Assembly (NCBI RefSeq): GCF_000196255.1
Contig: NC_006370.1
Location: 3,609,411 to 3,673,410, forward strand
Length of the DNA: 64,000 nt
Origin: Photobacterium profundum SS9
GTDB taxonomy: Bacteria; Pseudomonadota; Gammaproteobacteria; Enterobacterales; Vibrionaceae
Direction of reading: 5' to 3'
Shown: positions 62,487 through 64,000 of the stretch, piece after piece
Layout: each line of letters opens with the position of its first letter
How positions within the stretch are numbered: position 1 is the stretch's first letter
Notes under the pieces: generated by a model
Databases searched by the model: none
What the model saw: the letters and a program-made list of their open reading frames with translations, nothing else
What the model was told of the DNA's origin: nothing
Position numbers and translations under genes: made by a program

Positions 62487-63076
62487 TAGGCAGCCCCCTC
62501 ATCAATACCGATAATAATCGAATGATCGCTAACAAACATATGCGGCGGTACCACCAAGTTTAATGGTGCAGGTACGCCAGCAAATACACGACCAGCCATA
62601 TCGAACTTTGAACCATGACAAGGACAGAAGAAACCTGAACTGACACCACTCACTTGCTCACTAAAACTGTCTGGTAAATAGGTAGGGGAACAACCGAGGT
62701 GGGTACAGATACCTACGGCTAAAAAGATTTCAGGTTTAACTGAACGGAACTTATTGTGGGCATAAGTAGGTTGCTGCGGTTCATCCGAATTGGGATCACG
62801 AAGCTGAGCATCATGCTCACCTAACTCTTTCAAAATAGCATCACCACGACGCACAACCCAAACTGGTTTACCACGCCATTCGACGCGAACCATTTGGCCA
62901 TCTTCCAATTTACTAATATCAACTTCAACTGGAGCCCCGGCAGCTTTCGCTCTCGCACTTGGGTTCCACGATTTGATAAAAGGTACGGCTACAGCTACTG
63001 CACCCAGACCTCCAACAACCGAAGTCGTCGCAGTTAGGAAGCGGCGTCTGCCGTTACTTACTGGCGCATTGCTCAT
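62486..63076 (-). CDS. petA: Ubiquinol-cytochrome c reductase, Rieske iron-sulfur subunit
   Basis: This 196-aa subunit carries a [2Fe-2S] cluster. A Tat-type N-terminus ([11 protein letters not shown]) precedes a membrane helix. The cluster ligands are in CTHLGC and CPCHGSKF, the classical Rieske pair. The ATG at 63076 ([13 protein letters not shown]) has GGAG upstream; a longer frame adds five residues. It is the first gene of petABC. Confidence 0.96.
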   Translation of the reverse strand: MSNAPVSNGRRRFLTATTSVVGGLGAVAVAVPFIKSWNPSARAKAAGAPVEVDISKLEDGQMVRVEWRGKPVWVVRRGDAILKELGEHDAQLRDPNSDEPQQPTYAHNKFRSVKPEIFLAVGICTHLGCSPTYLPDSFSEQVSGVSSGFFCPCHGSKFDMAGRVFAGVPAPLNLVVPPHMFVSDHSIIIGIDEGAA

Positions 63077-63405
63077 CCAAACATTCTCCAATGTGCTCCC
63101 GCGCTGGATTATTATTATGTCCTTATGCGCCCCTGGAGCTTACGACTAACTTTAAAACAACAAGAAACAACAGATATTTTGTTACAATTTCTAGTTATGA
63201 TTAACGAGTCAAATGATAAAGAAAACCCCACTTTTTGACAAGTTAAAGCTACCTTTTCGCAACAAATGTGAGAGGTATGTTCTTTTTGTTTCAAAACCTC
63301 GACGAACACATTAAAAAATGACACATTTAAAGCAAAAAAAAACCCAACCCGAGGGCTGAGCTTTTCTGGTACACAGTAACCAGATATAAAATCTGGCGCG
63401 TAATA
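63077..63405 (-). other. petA upstream region and rpsI 3' end
   Basis: This 329-bp stretch has no supported gene. It carries the petABC promoter region (AT-rich, no clear -35/-10 pair found) and, at the right end, the rpsI terminator. Confidence 0.6.
63333..63360 (-). terminator. Terminator of rplM-rpsI
   Basis: On the minus strand CAGCCC and GGGTTG pair (one G-T) around a very short loop and are followed by a run of nine T. About 50 bp after the rpsI stop. Confidence 0.75.
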
Positions 63406-63798
63406 TTAACGCTTTGAGAACTGTGGTTTACGACGTGCTTTACGTAGACCAACTTTCTTACGCTCAACTTTACGTGCATCACGAGTAACATAACCCGCTG
63501 AACGAAGAGTAGGACGTAGAGTCTCATCGTATTCCATAAGTGCACGGGTAATACCGTGACGAATAGCGCCAGATTGACCAGTAATACCACCACCTTTAAC
63601 AGTGATGTTTAGGTCAAACTTGTCTACCATGTCTAGAAGAACTAGCGGCTGGTTAACAACCATGCGAGCTGTTTCACGACCAAAGTAAACTTCAAGGCTA
63701 CGCTTGTTGATTACAATTTTGCCAGTACCCGGTTTGATGAAAACGCGAGCAGCTGAGCTTTTGCGACGGCCAGTGCCGTAATATTGATTCTCTGCCAT
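63406..63798 (-). CDS. rpsI: 30S ribosomal protein S9
   Basis: This 130-aa protein (same length as E. coli S9) has a C-terminal tail, [12 protein letters not shown], that reaches into the ribosomal P site near t[19 protein letters not shown] and [18 protein letters not shown] are family signatures. The ATG at 63798 (MAENQYYG) is preferred to a longer frame five residues upstream. It follows rplM by 15 bp. Confidence 0.98.
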   Translation of the reverse strand: MAENQYYGTGRRKSSAARVFIKPGTGKIVINKRSLEVYFGRETARMVVNQPLVLLDMVDKFDLNITVKGGGITGQSGAIRHGITRALMEYDETLRPTLRSAGYVTRDARKVERKKVGLRKARRKPQFSKR

Positions 63799-63813
63799 TG
63801 TCATAATTCCCAA

Positions 63814-64000
63814 TTAGATGTCTAGTACTTTAGGCTGCTGTGCAGCATGGTTGTGCTCAGTACCCGCATAAACTTTAAGTTTACGGTACATTGCACGGCC
63901 TAGAGGACCCTTAGGAAGCATGCCTTTAACAGCAGTTTCGATAACCATTTCTGGCTTCTTATCGATAAGCTTTTCAAAGCTGATTGACTTAAGACCACCG
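63814..64000 (-). CDS. rplM: 50S ribosomal protein L13 (5' part outside window)
   Basis: The last 61 codons of L13 are present, running off the right edge. Readable segments include [32 protein letters not shown] and the C-terminal [11 protein letters not shown], close to E. coli L13. It forms the conserved rplM-rpsI operon. Confidence 0.97.

Overview
The window is chromosomal core DNA of a gammaproteobacterium, most likely Vibrionaceae and probably Photobacterium-like. The grounds are protein resemblance to E. coli and Vibrio homologues recalled from memory, moderate GC, DciA next to lpxC/secA, and a division cluster without ddlB between murC and ftsQ. No search was run, so the genus is an inference. 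Nearly every base belongs to a recognisable housekeeping gene. I see no prophage, insertion sequence, CRISPR array, tRNA or defence island.

Layout. 1-3900: Fur-box-controlled ferric iron ABC transporter fbpABC, with a terminator between fbpA and fbpBC. 4000-5700: glnK-amtB behind a candidate sigma-54 promoter. 5800-12800: yacL and acnB, separated by a glycerate cassette (cdaR, a gntP-family permease, glycerate kinase). 13000-17340: a patatin-like outer-membrane protein (type Vd autotransporter architecture) divergent from a chemoreceptor. 17400-24600: the pyruvate dehydrogenase operon pdhR-aceE-aceF-lpdA with a textbook PdhR operator. 24800-26500: ampD and nadC, divergent. 26790-32900: the type IV pilus operon pilABCD followed by coaE, zapD and yacG. 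32900-37000: mutT, secA and dciA. 37100-53900: lpxC and the division and cell wall (dcw) cluster, reading leftwards from rsmH to ftsZ and lpxC. 54400-54800: RNase P RNA. 54900-59200: rsmI, lpoA, yraN, diaA, dolP. 59250-64000: sspAB, the cytochrome bc1 operon petABC, rpsI and the end of rplM.

How the parts work together. The dcw block supplies peptidoglycan precursor synthesis (murEFDCG, mraY), the septal synthase (ftsI, ftsW) and the divisome scaffold (ftsL, ftsQ, ftsA, ftsZ). LpoA, AmpD and ZapD elsewhere in the window act on the same wall and septum. PDH, aconitase B and the bc1 complex link pyruvate oxidation to respiration. The glycerate cassette feeds 2-phosphoglycerate into lower glycolysis.

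The least explained structure is a set of seven intergenic arrays built on a strict 7-bp period. The units look like CTCGNNN or CTAGNNN, or their complement, and are often arranged as two inverted arms. Several start right after a stop codon (glxK, nadC, pilB), and one forms the last codons of mutT. I know of no named family that fits them, and they are my main candidate for something undescribed.
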